Below are positions 9,478-23,693 of a stretch of DNA of 64,000 nucleotides, piece after piece. This DNA is from Synechococcus sp. WH 8016. Its GTDB lineage: Bacteria > Cyanobacteriota > Cyanobacteriia > PCC-6307 > Cyanobiaceae. The DNA lies in contig NZ_AGIK01000004.1 of assembly GCF_000230675.1 (NCBI RefSeq), positions 62,001 to 126,000 of the forward strand. The letters are read 5' to 3'. A program made the position numbers and the translations under genes. Positions within the stretch are counted from its first letter, which is position 1. Every line of letters begins with the position of its first letter. The notes under the pieces were generated by a model. It made no database searches. It was not told the DNA's origin and saw nothing but the letters and a program-made list of their open reading frames with translations.

Positions 9478-10139
9478 ACACGCTTCCGCTTCGATTGGTG
9501 ATTTGCGGAACAGACACCGATGTCGGGAAAACGATTGTCAGCGCCCTCTTTGTTCAAGGCTTGGAAGCCACCTATTGGAAGCCGGTCCAAAGCGGAACCG
9601 AAGGCGGTGGTGATCGTCAACGGGTGATCGATCTTCTCGAGCTTCCAAAGGAGCGATGGCATCCAGAAGCCTATGCATTTCAAGCTCCCGTCTCTCCGCA
9701 CTGGGCTGCGGAACGAGAGGGAAAATGCATCGATCCAGACCAGCTCCAACTGCCAGCCATCGCTGGGCCGTTGGTCGTGGAGACCGCTGGAGGCCTGATG
9801 GTGCCACTCACACGCCAGTGGTTACAAATCCAACAATTGGAACGGTGGCAGCTTCCGGTGGTGTTGGTAGCCCGCAGTGAACTGGGCACTTTGAACCACA
9901 CGCTTCTCAGCCTGGAAGCCCTAAGGAAACGGAACATTCCGATCCTTGGGCTGGTGATCAATGGACCTGCCCATGCCGACAACCCCCGCACCCTGAACGA
10001 ACTCGGCCATATTCCTTTGCTGTGCGAATTACCACCGCTCGAACAACTCAATGCCGCGGCCCTAGCGAGGCAATGGCATGTTCAGAACGTGAAAGCTAAG
10101 GTCGAAGCCGAGATCAATCGTTTACAGGCTTCGAGATGA
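9474..10139 (+). CDS. bioD: dethiobiotin synthetase
   Basis: BioD closes the ureido ring of dethiobiotin from DAPA, CO2 and ATP. The 221-residue protein begins RLVICGTDTDVGKTIVSALF, the diagnostic P-loop (GTDTDVGKT, residues about 12-20). The segments YWKPVQSG and VETAGGLMVPL match the DAPA-binding and magnesium-binding loops of the family. It overlaps bioC upstream by 4 nt and a 51-residue unknown gene downstream by 4 nt. Confidence 0.95.
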   Translation: MNTLPLRLVICGTDTDVGKTIVSALFVQGLEATYWKPVQSGTEGGGDRQRVIDLLELPKERWHPEAYAFQAPVSPHWAAEREGKCIDPDQLQLPAIAGPLVVETAGGLMVPLTRQWLQIQQLERWQLPVVLVARSELGTLNHTLLSLEALRKRNIPILGLVINGPAHADNPRTLNELGHIPLLCELPPLEQLNAAALARQWHVQNVKAKVEAEINRLQASR

Positions 10140-10291
10140 ATCGCCGTCAGACCGGAGCCGCCGTGGCTGTAGCCCTCCTTTGCGCGGGGATTTTGGTGTT
10201 ATTCACCGACGTCGAAGTCGGACTGGTGCGTTGGTTTAACTGTGGCCCGATCGCCACGGAAGCGGAACAAAACAGTGAGATGTGCCGCTGA
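10136..10291 (+). CDS. 51-residue membrane/exported peptide inside the biotin operon
   Basis: ATG at 10136 overlaps the bioD stop (ATGA). The product starts MNRRQTGAAVAVALLCAGIL and continues with VLFTDVEVGLVRWF, then NCGPIATEAEQNSEMCR. A positively charged start precedes one hydrophobic helix, and two cysteines lie near the C-terminus. Its stop lies 10 nt inside the GTG-started bioA frame. The tight packing between two biotin genes suggests it is translated. I recognise no family; a role in biotin synthesis is only contextual. Confidence 0.55.
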   Translation: MNRRQTGAAVAVALLCAGILVLFTDVEVGLVRWFNCGPIATEAEQNSEMCR

Positions 10292-11628
10292 CATCAGCAC
10301 AGACGAATCCATCCACTGGCAGCTGCGACGACGAAGTGCCTCAGAACCACCATCCCCACCTTTGGCCTCCGTTCACCCAGGTCTCGACAACGCCTCCCTT
10401 AGAGAGAGTGCTTCGAGGAGATGGTGCCCTTCTTTATCGCGATGAAGGGCCTCCGTTAATCGATGCAATCAGCAGCTGGTGGGTCACCTTGCATGGGCAT
10501 GCCCACCCCCATGTCGCAGCTGCCATCGCTAGTCAGGCCGAAACCCTTGAGCAGGTTATTTTCGCTGAATTCACGCACCCTCAAGCGGAACGGCTCGCCG
10601 ACCGGTTAGCAGCCAAAACCGGATTGGAGCGGGTGTTTTTCTCCGACAACGGTTCCACCGCCGTTGAGGTGGCACTCAAAATCGCGATTCAGTGGTGGCA
10701 CAACAAAGGAGAGCCCAGGCAGCAGGTCATCGCATTCGACGGCGCGTATCACGGAGATACGTTTGGAGCGATGGCCGTCGGAGCGCGCAGCCTGTTTAGT
10801 GAACCCTTTGACCCCTTGTTATTTCCGGTCGCCCGCATCCCATGGCCGGCAACTTGGTGGGACGACGATCAGGTTGAACAGCATGAACAAACGGCCCTGA
10901 ACCAGCTCGAACAAGCCCTCAAGACACCCACCGCGGCGGTGATCCTCGAGCCGCTTGTCCAGGGTGCGGGAGGAATGAGCATGGTGCGTCCAACCTTTCT
11001 GCAAGAGGTAGAAAAGCGTGTTCGCAACGCTGGAACCTTGTTGATCGCCGACGAAGTCCTGACAGGATTTGGACGTTGCGGTGATTTTTTGGCGACCCAA
11101 CGGGCAGGGGTCAAACCCGATCTCGTCGCGCTATCCAAAGGCCTAACCGCTGGATTTCTTCCCATGGGAATCACCATGGCCAGCAGCGCTGTTTTCGACG
11201 CCTTCGTTGGCAAGGACCCGAGCTTGACGCTTTGGCATGGCCACAGTTTCACCGCCAACCCCCTGGGGTGTGCGGCAGCGAACGCCAGTCTGGATCTCCT
11301 CGAAGCAGAACCAGAGAAATACCTGGGGTTTGAGGCGAGACATCGATCGCGCCTAGAGGGATTGGCACGCCACCCAGGCATCAAGCGTGTTCGCGTGACA
11401 GGGACCATCGCAGCCTTTGATCTCGTCGTCACAGACGCAGAGGGTTACCTCAACCCTGCTGGAATAGTGCTGCGCCGGCTGGCGAGAGACCGGGGCGTCC
11501 TGATTCGGCCTCTTGGTCAGGTGGTGTATCTGCTTCCACCGCTTTGCATTAGCGATGAGCAGCTCGATCACTGCTACTCCGTGCTCCAGGAAGCGCTCGA
11601 CCTTCTGCAAACACAAGCAAAGAACTGA
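10282..11628 (+). CDS. bioA: adenosylmethionine-8-amino-7-oxononanoate aminotransferase
   Basis: BioA makes 7,8-diaminopelargonic acid from KAPA using SAM as amino donor. Diagnostic features are HLWPPFTQ at the N-terminus, ISSWWVTLHGHAHP, FSDNGSTAVEVALKIA near residue 125, the PLP aspartate segment LIADEVLTGFGR, and the PLP lysine in ALSKGLTAGFLPMG. No ATG is available: the frame opens at GTG 10282, and a second GTG at 10336 would give a start closer to the usual family N-terminus. Last gene of the biotin cluster. bioB is not in this window. Confidence 0.94.
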   Translation: MPLTSAQTNPSTGSCDDEVPQNHHPHLWPPFTQVSTTPPLERVLRGDGALLYRDEGPPLIDAISSWWVTLHGHAHPHVAAAIASQAETLEQVIFAEFTHPQAERLADRLAAKTGLERVFFSDNGSTAVEVALKIAIQWWHNKGEPRQQVIAFDGAYHGDTFGAMAVGARSLFSEPFDPLLFPVARIPWPATWWDDDQVEQHEQTALNQLEQALKTPTAAVILEPLVQGAGGMSMVRPTFLQEVEKRVRNAGTLLIADEVLTGFGRCGDFLATQRAGVKPDLVALSKGLTAGFLPMGITMASSAVFDAFVGKDPSLTLWHGHSFTANPLGCAAANASLDLLEAEPEKYLGFEARHRSRLEGLARHPGIKRVRVTGTIAAFDLVVTDAEGYLNPAGIVLRRLARDRGVLIRPLGQVVYLLPPLCISDEQLDHCYSVLQEALDLLQTQAKN

Positions 11629-11632
11629 GTTC

Positions 11633-11908
11633 TCAGGGCCCTAGACGCAGGGCCGCCTCGACATCAGCGCGGGACAGTCCATAGGGGAACACGCAGGGGC
11701 GAGGCGCCTCATTCGGACTCCAGATCACCGCGAGATCCGTTTGTTGCAGACGGATCTCAGCCGTCCATCCCTCCTGCTGCCATGACCAGCCACACGGATC
11801 GTTGTCTAGCCGCTGCGCTCCAAGCTGCTGGAGCCAATGCTCAAGAGCTTGGAGCGAGTGCTGATTCAAAGGAGTTTCGGCTGGAGGCATCGACACCATC
11901 AAGGACAT
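11633..11908 (-). CDS. DUF3143 family protein
   Basis: A 91-residue soluble protein matching my memory of the cyanobacterial DUF3143 family. It has an N-terminal helix ([18 protein letters not shown]), a central WSWQQEGWTAEIRLQQTDLAVIW core, and a C-terminal FPYGLSRADVEAAL segment. Its function is unknown. It overlaps the upstream J-domain gene by 68 nt in another frame; ATG codons at 11899 and 11890 would shorten the overlap. It converges on bioA with a 4-nt gap. Confidence 0.75.
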   Translation of the reverse strand: MSLMVSMPPAETPLNQHSLQALEHWLQQLGAQRLDNDPCGWSWQQEGWTAEIRLQQTDLAVIWSPNEAPRPCVFPYGLSRADVEAALRLGP

Positions 11909-12371
11909 CCCTAATCAACGGCTCGTCTTGAGTCTGCTCGGCCACCAGCCAACTGGGCTGAACCTGAAGCTCCATGCCCCGACTCCAGGCGACCCCAACT
12001 CCCAGCGATAGGCACAAAAGCAAGGCCCCGAGCAACATCAACAGCGACAACCACTCCCCTCCTGAGAGGGGTCGCCGCTCACCAATCGCTGTTGCAGAAG
12101 ACACGGCTGGGGATGGGAGCGGAGCGTGCTGCTGTTGCCAGAGCTGATCCTGCTGGATTAATTGAGCGTCATAGAGCCGCCTCAACGAGGGATCCGCCAA
12201 CTGGTCATAGGCCTCACGCAACAGCTGAAATTGGCGCGCTGCTTCTGCGGCCGGCAAGGTCGTGGTGTCGGGATGAACCGACTTACTGAGCCGTCGAAAG
12301 GCGCGACGTAGCGTCTCGGCGTCGACTCCACGGCCGACTCCCAACCGTTCGTAATGGGTCGAGGCCGACAT
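11841..12371 (-). CDS. J-domain protein with a transmembrane segment
   Basis: From ATG at 12371 the 176-residue protein starts with a J domain: [20 protein letters not shown], then the catalytic HPD in [10 protein letters not shown] and a terminal [15 protein letters not shown] linker follows, then one hydrophobic helix ([20 protein letters not shown]) and a short tail. It would recruit and stimulate a DnaK at the membrane; the client is unknown. The frame is open 25 codons further upstream, but those residues do not fit a J domain. The 3' end overlaps the DUF3143 gene. Confidence 0.85.
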   Translation of the reverse strand: MSASTHYERLGVGRGVDAETLRRAFRRLSKSVHPDTTTLPAAEAARQFQLLREAYDQLADPSLRRLYDAQLIQQDQLWQQQHAPLPSPAVSSATAIGERRPLSGGEWLSLLMLLGALLLCLSLGVGVAWSRGMELQVQPSWLVAEQTQDEPLIRDVLDGVDASSRNSFESALAPSS

Positions 12372-12433
12372 CAGGTCTTCTTCGAGCCGAATCACGAAGG
12401 TGCATTGTAGGAAGAGTCGCTGCCCTGGCAGCC

Positions 12434-13198
12434 ATGCCAGAAGCAAACACCTTTTCTGAGGCCGGGCCTGACCTATGGCACTGCCTGGGTTGGCAACCCA
12501 ATGACACCCAGCTCTCGCAACTCAAAGAGCTGCAAGCCCTGCTGCGCCATTGGAACAGCAGGGTGAACCTCACCCGTTTGGTGGAGAACGAAGAGTTCTG
12601 GATCGCCCAGGTCTTTGACAGCCTTTGGCCTCTTGAAAAGGAGCTACGCACCCCCGATCTGACCCGTCGCTGCATCGATGTAGGAACGGGAGGTGGGTTC
12701 CCTGGACTGGCTGTCGCCATCGCCCTACCCGGAACCACGCTCACCCTTGTCGATTCCGTCGGCCGCAAAACTGCAGCGGTGGAAGCCATGGCCAACGCCC
12801 TTGGCTTAGGAAAGCGCGTGGACGTGCGCACCGAGCGCGTAGAGGTGACCGGTCAGGAGCGGGCTTGTCGTGGGACGTTCGATTTAGCGATGGCCAGAGC
12901 CGTCGCCACACCCCCGGTGGTAGCGGAGTATCTCGTGCCCCTTTTGAGCCTTCAAGGCCAGGCGCTCCTCTATCGCGGCCATTGGAGCGACGACGACGAA
13001 ACAAACCTCAAACGAGCCTTGGTTCCACTCAAAGCCAAACTTGCCGACTGCAAGCAAATCAACCTGCCAGCCGATCGGGGGCTGCGCACATTGATTCGAA
13101 TTGAACCCTTGGCACCTTGCCCCAAGAGCTATCCCCGACCCGTTGGACTCCCCAGCCGTCTTCCCCTCGGGACTCAGGCTGACGACAAGCGTTCCTGA
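12434..13198 (+). CDS. rsmG: 16S rRNA (guanine527-N7)-methyltransferase RsmG
   Basis: RsmG (GidB) methylates G527 of 16S rRNA. The 254-residue protein has [13 protein letters not shown] near residue 35, the SAM motif [17 protein letters not shown] near residue 75, and the [17 protein letters not shown] segment, all characteristic. It is divergent from the J-domain gene. Its 3' end overlaps the convergent aldo/keto reductase by 25 nt. Confidence 0.95.
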   Translation: MPEANTFSEAGPDLWHCLGWQPNDTQLSQLKELQALLRHWNSRVNLTRLVENEEFWIAQVFDSLWPLEKELRTPDLTRRCIDVGTGGGFPGLAVAIALPGTTLTLVDSVGRKTAAVEAMANALGLGKRVDVRTERVEVTGQERACRGTFDLAMARAVATPPVVAEYLVPLLSLQGQALLYRGHWSDDDETNLKRALVPLKAKLADCKQINLPADRGLRTLIRIEPLAPCPKSYPRPVGLPSRLPLGTQADDKRS

Positions 13199-14391
13199 GG
13201 AACGCCGCCCACCCTTTCCTTTAATCCCCTCAGGATGCCTGGAATCGTTTCAGCCCAGGGGCTTTGGTTCAAAACAGAGCGGAGCTCACTCTCGCTGACC
13301 TCCTGATCAAAAGCATCGGCGTTCGCACCAGGAGCCCAATGTCCTGCATGACCAAGAATTCCATAACGCGCCTGGGCATAACCCTCTAGATCCCAAGCTT
13401 CCATCAAATTGTGGAGCCAGAGCAACACAGGGAGGTTGATCCCCCCTGGCGTGTCTTTCCAATGGGGCAACCCCTCACGCCAGGTCATCAGCCAAGGTTC
13501 ACCAAGAGCCCGCAGAGCTTGCGCATGCAAACGGTCTTGAATCGGAGCGATCAGCGCTTCAGCGCTATCGAGTTGCCCCACAGCCTCAAGATGAAGATCA
13601 AGATCACCCGGCCTGGATGCGCCAACACTGATGGTGTGAACGCGGGGATCACGCAGGCAGAACAGATCGTTAAACACGATCGGGTGCAGGGGAGCGCAGA
13701 GCTGCTTCAAAAGCAGTGAAGGGGTATGCAGATGGCCACCTTTATCGGTGGGGCTAATGATGAACACGCCCATGTCGTGACGTTGAGCTGCGTTCAACGC
13801 GGGGGCGTTGTCTTGCCGGATGTAATACCAATGCAAGTTCACGTAATCAAAGGCATCGGAGTTGATCGCAGCTTCGATGACACTGGTTTCACCATGGGTC
13901 GAAAAGCCCACATGGTCGATCCGGCCCTCTCGCTGCCAGCGGCGGACCACCTCCATACAGCCCCCTGGTCGCAGCGTTTGCTCCAGATGATCCAAGCGGT
14001 TGATGCCATGGATGGCCAGCAACTCAATGCGCTGAACGTTTAAGCGCTCCAGGCTGAGTTCAAGCTCGGCTTCAAACACCGCAGGGTCCTCCCTAGGCGG
14101 CACCTTGGTTTGAAGGATGCGATCTGGATCGGGGGTAAGGGGAAGGGCCCAGCCCAGTTGTCGTTCGGAGCTGCCGTAATGACGCGCGGTTTCCAGATGG
14201 TGAAACCCAAGCTCTACCGCACGGCGGAGGGTGTCCTCCACCGTGCGTTGAGACTCCTGAGTAATCCCATTCGCCTCAAGATCCGACCAGCTTTGCTGAA
14301 AACGCATGCCGCCCAGGGACAAAACGGGCATGGCCAGCTCTGTGCGACCAAAGCGTCGTGTTGGCAAAGCCGGGAGAGCCAGGGATGACAT
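13174..14391 (-). CDS. aldo/keto reductase family protein
   Basis: The 405-residue protein starts [20 protein letters not shown]. It has the AKR barrel pattern with [17 protein letters not shown] (Asp-equivalent and Tyr positions near residues 68-72), [17 protein letters not shown] (active-site His) and VGFSTHGE. The C-terminal third ([18 protein letters not shown] onward) is an added domain found in a subset of AKRs; I see no CxxCxxC cluster motif in it. The substrate is unknown. It lies 6 nt upstream of a minus-strand start region shared with the ferredoxin operon. Confidence 0.85.
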   Translation of the reverse strand: MSSLALPALPTRRFGRTELAMPVLSLGGMRFQQSWSDLEANGITQESQRTVEDTLRRAVELGFHHLETARHYGSSERQLGWALPLTPDPDRILQTKVPPREDPAVFEAELELSLERLNVQRIELLAIHGINRLDHLEQTLRPGGCMEVVRRWQREGRIDHVGFSTHGETSVIEAAINSDAFDYVNLHWYYIRQDNAPALNAAQRHDMGVFIISPTDKGGHLHTPSLLLKQLCAPLHPIVFNDLFCLRDPRVHTISVGASRPGDLDLHLEAVGQLDSAEALIAPIQDRLHAQALRALGEPWLMTWREGLPHWKDTPGGINLPVLLWLHNLMEAWDLEGYAQARYGILGHAGHWAPGANADAFDQEVSESELRSVLNQSPWAETIPGILRGLKERVGGVPQERLSSA

Positions 14392-14397
14392 CGCAGT

Positions 14398-14838
14398 TCA
14401 GTCTTGAGACTGCCGAGGAAGAATCCGTCTTGGACGAGCCGGTGAGGGAAGCCCTAGGGGGAGAAGCTCCTGAGAATCCAGCTGGGATTGGAGGCCCTTG
14501 AGGTCGTCAAAGGCAACCCAGTGAATGCAGTCCACAGGGCAGGTTTCAATCGCCTCTTGAATTCGCGCAGAACTGTCACCGTCCTGGCGAACCGCACGGG
14601 AGCGCCCCAAATTTGGCTCAATGATGAAGGTGTTGCAGGCCACATGAGCGCAGTACCTGCAACCAATGCAGACAGCCTCGTCAACCCAGACAGCTTTTTC
14701 GGCGAGGGCACCACCCAGTACGGGTTCCATGCCGGTGGATTGATGATCCTCCTCAAGGGAGGAAGCGCTGTAAGCAGCAGCAGAATTACCGGTCGAGTCG
14801 TTCACGGATTGCCCCCCCGCCCGCTGCGAATCAGGCAT
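14398..14838 (-). CDS. 4Fe-4S ferredoxin with N-terminal extension
   Basis: The 146-residue protein has about 50 low-complexity residues, then a ferredoxin core: Cys57, Cys60, Cys63 in VCIGCRYCAHVAC and Cys100 in ETCPVDC. These would bind one 4Fe-4S cluster. Two extra cysteines (68 and 104) are close by; position 68 is usually proline as I remember this cyanobacterial family. It is the last gene of the DUF2997-Ycf35-ferredoxin cluster and overlaps Ycf35 by 8 nt, suggesting an electron-transfer role connected with Ycf35. The partner is unknown. Confidence 0.88.
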   Translation of the reverse strand: MPDSQRAGGQSVNDSTGNSAAAYSASSLEEDHQSTGMEPVLGGALAEKAVWVDEAVCIGCRYCAHVACNTFIIEPNLGRSRAVRQDGDSSARIQEAIETCPVDCIHWVAFDDLKGLQSQLDSQELLPLGLPSPARPRRILPRQSQD

Positions 14839-15223
14839 CCCAACGGGTCACGACCAGTTCGATTGATCCATCCTGGCAATCGCGCTGTTCGGCAACAGCG
14901 AAGCCCTCGGTGAGGGAAGCCTTCAACACCGTGTTGAGGGCATAGCGCTGGGTGAGACGAGACAAAAATCTCTCAACTGGCATGGACTGGCGCCACAAAT
15001 CCAGATCGGTCACGAACTCATAGGCACCATTGGCTTCGTTCCAAACGAACCCAAAATCAGCAGAGTCCTGAACGGTCACCGATAGCTCAGCCTCCACGGT
15101 TTGGCCGCGATATCCGCGAACGGAATGGCCTCCCTGTTTGGGCTCATAACCAAGATCTTCAAGAGCGGAGACCAAAGACTCCCGCTGGCGAAGTTCGGTT
15201 TTGACAGTACTGAAATGGGACAT
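14831..15223 (-). CDS. ycf35: Ycf35 / DUF1257 family protein
   Basis: A 130-residue soluble protein beginning MSHFSTVKTELRQRESLVSA, the typical start of Ycf35, with DLGYEPKQGGHSVRGYRGQT and a C-terminal YALNTVLKASLTEGF segment. Ycf35 is encoded in many algal plastids and in cyanobacteria; its function is unknown. The ATG overlaps the DUF2997 stop by 1 nt (TGATG), and its own stop lies 8 nt inside the ferredoxin gene. The three are clearly an operon. Confidence 0.92.
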   Translation of the reverse strand: MSHFSTVKTELRQRESLVSALEDLGYEPKQGGHSVRGYRGQTVEAELSVTVQDSADFGFVWNEANGAYEFVTDLDLWRQSMPVERFLSRLTQRYALNTVLKASLTEGFAVAEQRDCQDGSIELVVTRWDA

Positions 15224-15426
15224 CAGGAGGGCTCGACGAACTGGGACTGGGACTGGGTTTGGGTTGTGACGTAGGCATCAGACGTTGGCTGCCGGCGTTC
15301 CACCGTGCCTAAAACTGATTCCAACCGTTCCGTCAGTTGCAGACAAGCGTCGCCTTCAACGCCTTCCACCTGCTCCTCGACGCGGCCATCAGGACGAATT
15401 CGGAAACGAAGCGTGCGCTCAGGCAT
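15223..15426 (-). CDS. DUF2997 family protein
   Basis: A 67-residue protein: MPERTLRFRIRPDGRVEEQV, followed by EGVEGDACLQLTERLESVLG and a Gln/Ser-rich tail. The compact first 45 residues match DUF2997, a small cyanobacterial and plastid-lineage family found beside Ycf35. The function is unknown. It is the first gene of the cluster, and its stop is coupled to the Ycf35 start. Confidence 0.85.
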   Translation of the reverse strand: MPERTLRFRIRPDGRVEEQVEGVEGDACLQLTERLESVLGTVERRQPTSDAYVTTQTQSQSQFVEPS

Positions 15427-15501
15427 GCACCAGACCCAACAATGAACAGATGTTAAAGGCGAGAACGCGAAGCTGATGGGGGGTCGTGTCAGTTCGTCCG
15501 A

Positions 15502-16311
15502 TCAGCTAAACAATCCCTCGTCCATCAAGGTCTGCAGTCGATCCAAAACATCGGGGGATTCCATCTGCTCAAGAGCCGTGCGGGCTTCATCGCGAACAGA
15601 CCTTTCACAATCTTGCAAAAGGGCACGCACAAACACCTCGATCACCTCGAGGCGACGGGGTTCAACAAGATGCTCCAGCAGGCGGCCGAGAGCCCAGATG
15701 CAATTGCTTCGCACCACGGGTTCACTGTCGATTCGCAAGCTAATTAGCAATTGGCCAGCGGCCGGATCGGCCTTTGCCGCCGAGGTCACACCGGCTTCAG
15801 CAAGGGACACCGAAGCCCACAAGCGCACCGCTGCCACATCGGTTTGCAAGGCGCGAATCAAGGGATTCAATACCGGTGCATCGGGGTAATTGCCAAGGCT
15901 CCAGGCCGTGGCTTTGCGCACATAGGCATTGCTGTCATCTTGCAGCAATTTCAAGAGGGGCCCTACAGCAGGGGGGGAGGGATTCCGGCCGAGGGCGTAG
16001 ACGGCGCTCATCCGCACAACGGGGCACACCTCTTCCAGGAGAGGCAGGAGCAGTGGAACCGAGCGGGGATCTCGATGTTCACAAAACACGCGCAACCCTT
16101 GGAGCCGCTGGTCATGCCCTTGCTGCAACCAATTCAGGGCCTCGTCACACTGGCGAATGGCCTCTAGGGCGTCCTGCTCTGGATCGTCGAGATCGATTTC
16201 ATCGAGGGGATCACCCACCTCTTCTGCTTCAAGCTCACGGGCGAGCACATCCGGATCGATAGCCAGATTGGCCACACGTGGTTCACGATCCAGGGGCAGG
16301 CGATCGGTCAT
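15502..16311 (-). CDS. HEAT-repeat (PBS lyase-like) protein
   Basis: The 269-residue protein is acidic at the N-terminus and then consists of tandem HEAT-like helical repeats, for example VPLLLPLLEEVCPVVRMSAV, VGPLLKLLQDDSNAYVRKAT, and later copies ending SVRDEARTALEQM. The same repeats occur in phycobilin lyase subunits (CpcE/PecE) and in NblB. No lyase partner is adjacent, so a scaffold or NblB-like role in phycobilisome turnover is a guess. A 41-residue membrane peptide lies 24 nt upstream on the same strand. Confidence 0.82.
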   Translation of the reverse strand: MTDRLPLDREPRVANLAIDPDVLARELEAEEVGDPLDEIDLDDPEQDALEAIRQCDEALNWLQQGHDQRLQGLRVFCEHRDPRSVPLLLPLLEEVCPVVRMSAVYALGRNPSPPAVGPLLKLLQDDSNAYVRKATAWSLGNYPDAPVLNPLIRALQTDVAAVRLWASVSLAEAGVTSAAKADPAAGQLLISLRIDSEPVVRSNCIWALGRLLEHLVEPRRLEVIEVFVRALLQDCERSVRDEARTALEQMESPDVLDRLQTLMDEGLFS

Positions 16312-16335
16312 GGCATTGATCGTAGAAGCATCAGG

Positions 16336-16461
16336 TCAACTGACCGGAGCTGGCGCAAGCATGTCACCAGGCAACCAGATGCGGGCGCTCACTGCAAACA
16401 AAGCGAGGCCAAATAAAGCCACGATCAGAACAGGAAGAATGGTGCTGCGAAAAAAACTCAC
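16336..16461 (-). CDS. 41-residue single-pass membrane peptide
   Basis: From GTG at 16461 the product reads MSFFRSTILPVLIVALFGLA, then LFAVSARIWLPGDMLAPAPVS. It has one strong hydrophobic helix of about 20 residues, a short basic N-terminus and a Pro-rich tail. The frame is open further upstream without an obvious better start. It lies between the symporter and the HEAT-repeat gene, all on the minus strand, with gaps of 32 and 24 nt. It resembles the small membrane subunits common in thylakoids, but I cannot match it to a named one. Confidence 0.5.
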   Translation of the reverse strand: MSFFRSTILPVLIVALFGLALFAVSARIWLPGDMLAPAPVS

Positions 16462-16493
16462 GGTTCCGGTTTTCAGTCCATTGTGAAGGGTGA

Positions 16494-18257
16494 CTAAACG
16501 GCTAGACGCGAATGCCGCCCGCGCCAGAGCAGCGAGAGGGAGACAACCGTGAGGATCAAACCGGACCAACCGGCCACTTGCTGATGGAGAAGGAAGGCAC
16601 CCGACCCAAGCAGCGCCCCAAACAGAACACAACTACTCAGCAAAAAACGAGTGAGCAGATCTTGCAGCGATTCAGAGGCCTCCACCTCACAGCGACGCCG
16701 CCAACGACTCCAGCCAGGCCCCGGGGGCTGAACGCGCTGCACGAACCGCTCCAGCACCTCCGCTGATTCCGGCGGGGTGATCAACATCACCACCACCCAA
16801 ACCACAGCGGTGATGGCCGTGGTGACCATCAACCTGAGCCCGTAGTCCGAAATTTGAAGAACGGGAATCACAGACGTGGCCAAGCCAACAAAAAATCCAC
16901 ACACCATCGATGACAGCTCTGCTGCGGCATTGATGCGCCACCAGAACCAACGCAAGACCAGGACCACTCCAGGGCCCGTACCGATCGCAATCACCAACCG
17001 GAACACGGTGCCGATGCTGTCACTGATCAACGCCGTTAACACCCCTAACACCAACAAAAGAACGCTGGTTGCCTGTCCCACCAAGAGCAGCTCTTTCTGA
17101 GAGGCGTCAGGCCGGACAAAACGCTGATAGAGGTCATGGGTGAGATAACTCGCGCCCCAGTTCACAGATGTGCTCACCGTGCTCATAAAGGCCGCCACCA
17201 AGGAGACCACCACCAGGCCAAGCACCACAGGGGGGAGGTAGGCCACCGCCAAAGCCGGATAACTCAATTCCCAGTCGGCCTGATCGGGCAGCAGCACCAG
17301 AGCCGCTAAGGCCACCAACACCCACAACCAGCTGCGCAGCAGGTAATTGACCACCAGAAACACCCAGCCCGCCAACCGCGCCTGGCGTTCATCGCGGGTG
17401 GCAAGCATCCTTTGAATGAATTCACCACCGCCATCACTGCGTCGGAAACTCCACCACTGCACCGTGAGGTAGGCCAAGAAGGTGGAAGCACTGATGCCCG
17501 CCCCACCAATCCAATCGAAACCAGCATCGGTCCATCGCCAAGGAACCAGTGACAACACCTCGGGACGACCCAAATCGTTGAGGCTGGTCAGCAGAGCATC
17601 CATGCCACCAGCGGCATGGATGGCAGCCCAAGCCACAGCAAAGGCGCCCAGCATCGCCAAAATCAGCTGAACAAAATCAGTGATCACAACGGCCCAAAGG
17701 CCACCGGCCACCGTGTACACGAGGACCAAAACAGCCACGATCATGAGCAACAGGACCGTGTCGGGGAGACCGCCGAGTGCTGGTACGGGCTGATCGGACA
17801 CAATCCCTAGCGCTTGCACCACCTTTCGCATCGCCAAGAACGCATAGCCGATGCCGATGCAATTGATCGGAAGAGCAAGCAAAAAGGCTTTTGTGCCCCG
17901 CAGCCAAGCCGCCGTGGCTCCTCCATAGCGGAGTTCGGTAAAGGCAGCGTCTGTCATCACACCGCTGCGCCGCCACAGCGGCGCAAACACCACCGCCATC
18001 GCCACATGAGCAAGGCCAAACCCCCACCACTCCCAATTCGCCGCCAGCCCTCTGGTTCCCACCAAACCGGCCACGTACAACGGTGTGTCGATAGAGAAGG
18101 TGGTGGCCGCCATCGAAGCGCCTGCCAACCAACCGCTCAAGCTGCGCCCAGCAACGAAATAGTCCTCTTCACCCTGATTGCGTCGAGCCAACCAAAGCCC
18201 GAGGAACAAAGTTCCGATTAGGTAAAAGACCAGCAAAAACCAGTCAATCGGTGCCAT
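16494..18257 (-). CDS. sodium:solute symporter family (SSS) transporter
   Basis: The 587-residue protein has about 14 hydrophobic segments. It starts MAPIDWFLLVFYLIGTLFLG, and the SSS-typical EEDYFVAGRSLSGWLAGASM and ATTFSIDTPLYVAG segments follow. The family imports organic solutes such as proline, glucose or nucleobases with sodium; the substrate here cannot be told. ATG at 18257 is preferred over an upstream TTG at 18266. Downstream of it on the same strand are the 41-residue peptide and the HEAT-repeat gene. rlmN lies 33 nt upstream. Confidence 0.92.
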   Translation of the reverse strand: MAPIDWFLLVFYLIGTLFLGLWLARRNQGEEDYFVAGRSLSGWLAGASMAATTFSIDTPLYVAGLVGTRGLAANWEWWGFGLAHVAMAVVFAPLWRRSGVMTDAAFTELRYGGATAAWLRGTKAFLLALPINCIGIGYAFLAMRKVVQALGIVSDQPVPALGGLPDTVLLLMIVAVLVLVYTVAGGLWAVVITDFVQLILAMLGAFAVAWAAIHAAGGMDALLTSLNDLGRPEVLSLVPWRWTDAGFDWIGGAGISASTFLAYLTVQWWSFRRSDGGGEFIQRMLATRDERQARLAGWVFLVVNYLLRSWLWVLVALAALVLLPDQADWELSYPALAVAYLPPVVLGLVVVSLVAAFMSTVSTSVNWGASYLTHDLYQRFVRPDASQKELLLVGQATSVLLLVLGVLTALISDSIGTVFRLVIAIGTGPGVVLVLRWFWWRINAAAELSSMVCGFFVGLATSVIPVLQISDYGLRLMVTTAITAVVWVVVMLITPPESAEVLERFVQRVQPPGPGWSRWRRRCEVEASESLQDLLTRFLLSSCVLFGALLGSGAFLLHQQVAGWSGLILTVVSLSLLWRGRHSRLAV

Positions 18258-18290
18258 CGGATCCAATCAAGTCTGCTTCTGCAGTCTCCT

Positions 18291-19525
<1,235 letters not shown>

Positions 19526-19548
19526 TCATGCGAACGGGAACGAAAGAA

Positions 19549-23679
<4,131 letters not shown>

Positions 23680-23693
23680 TTACGAGAGGGGCT

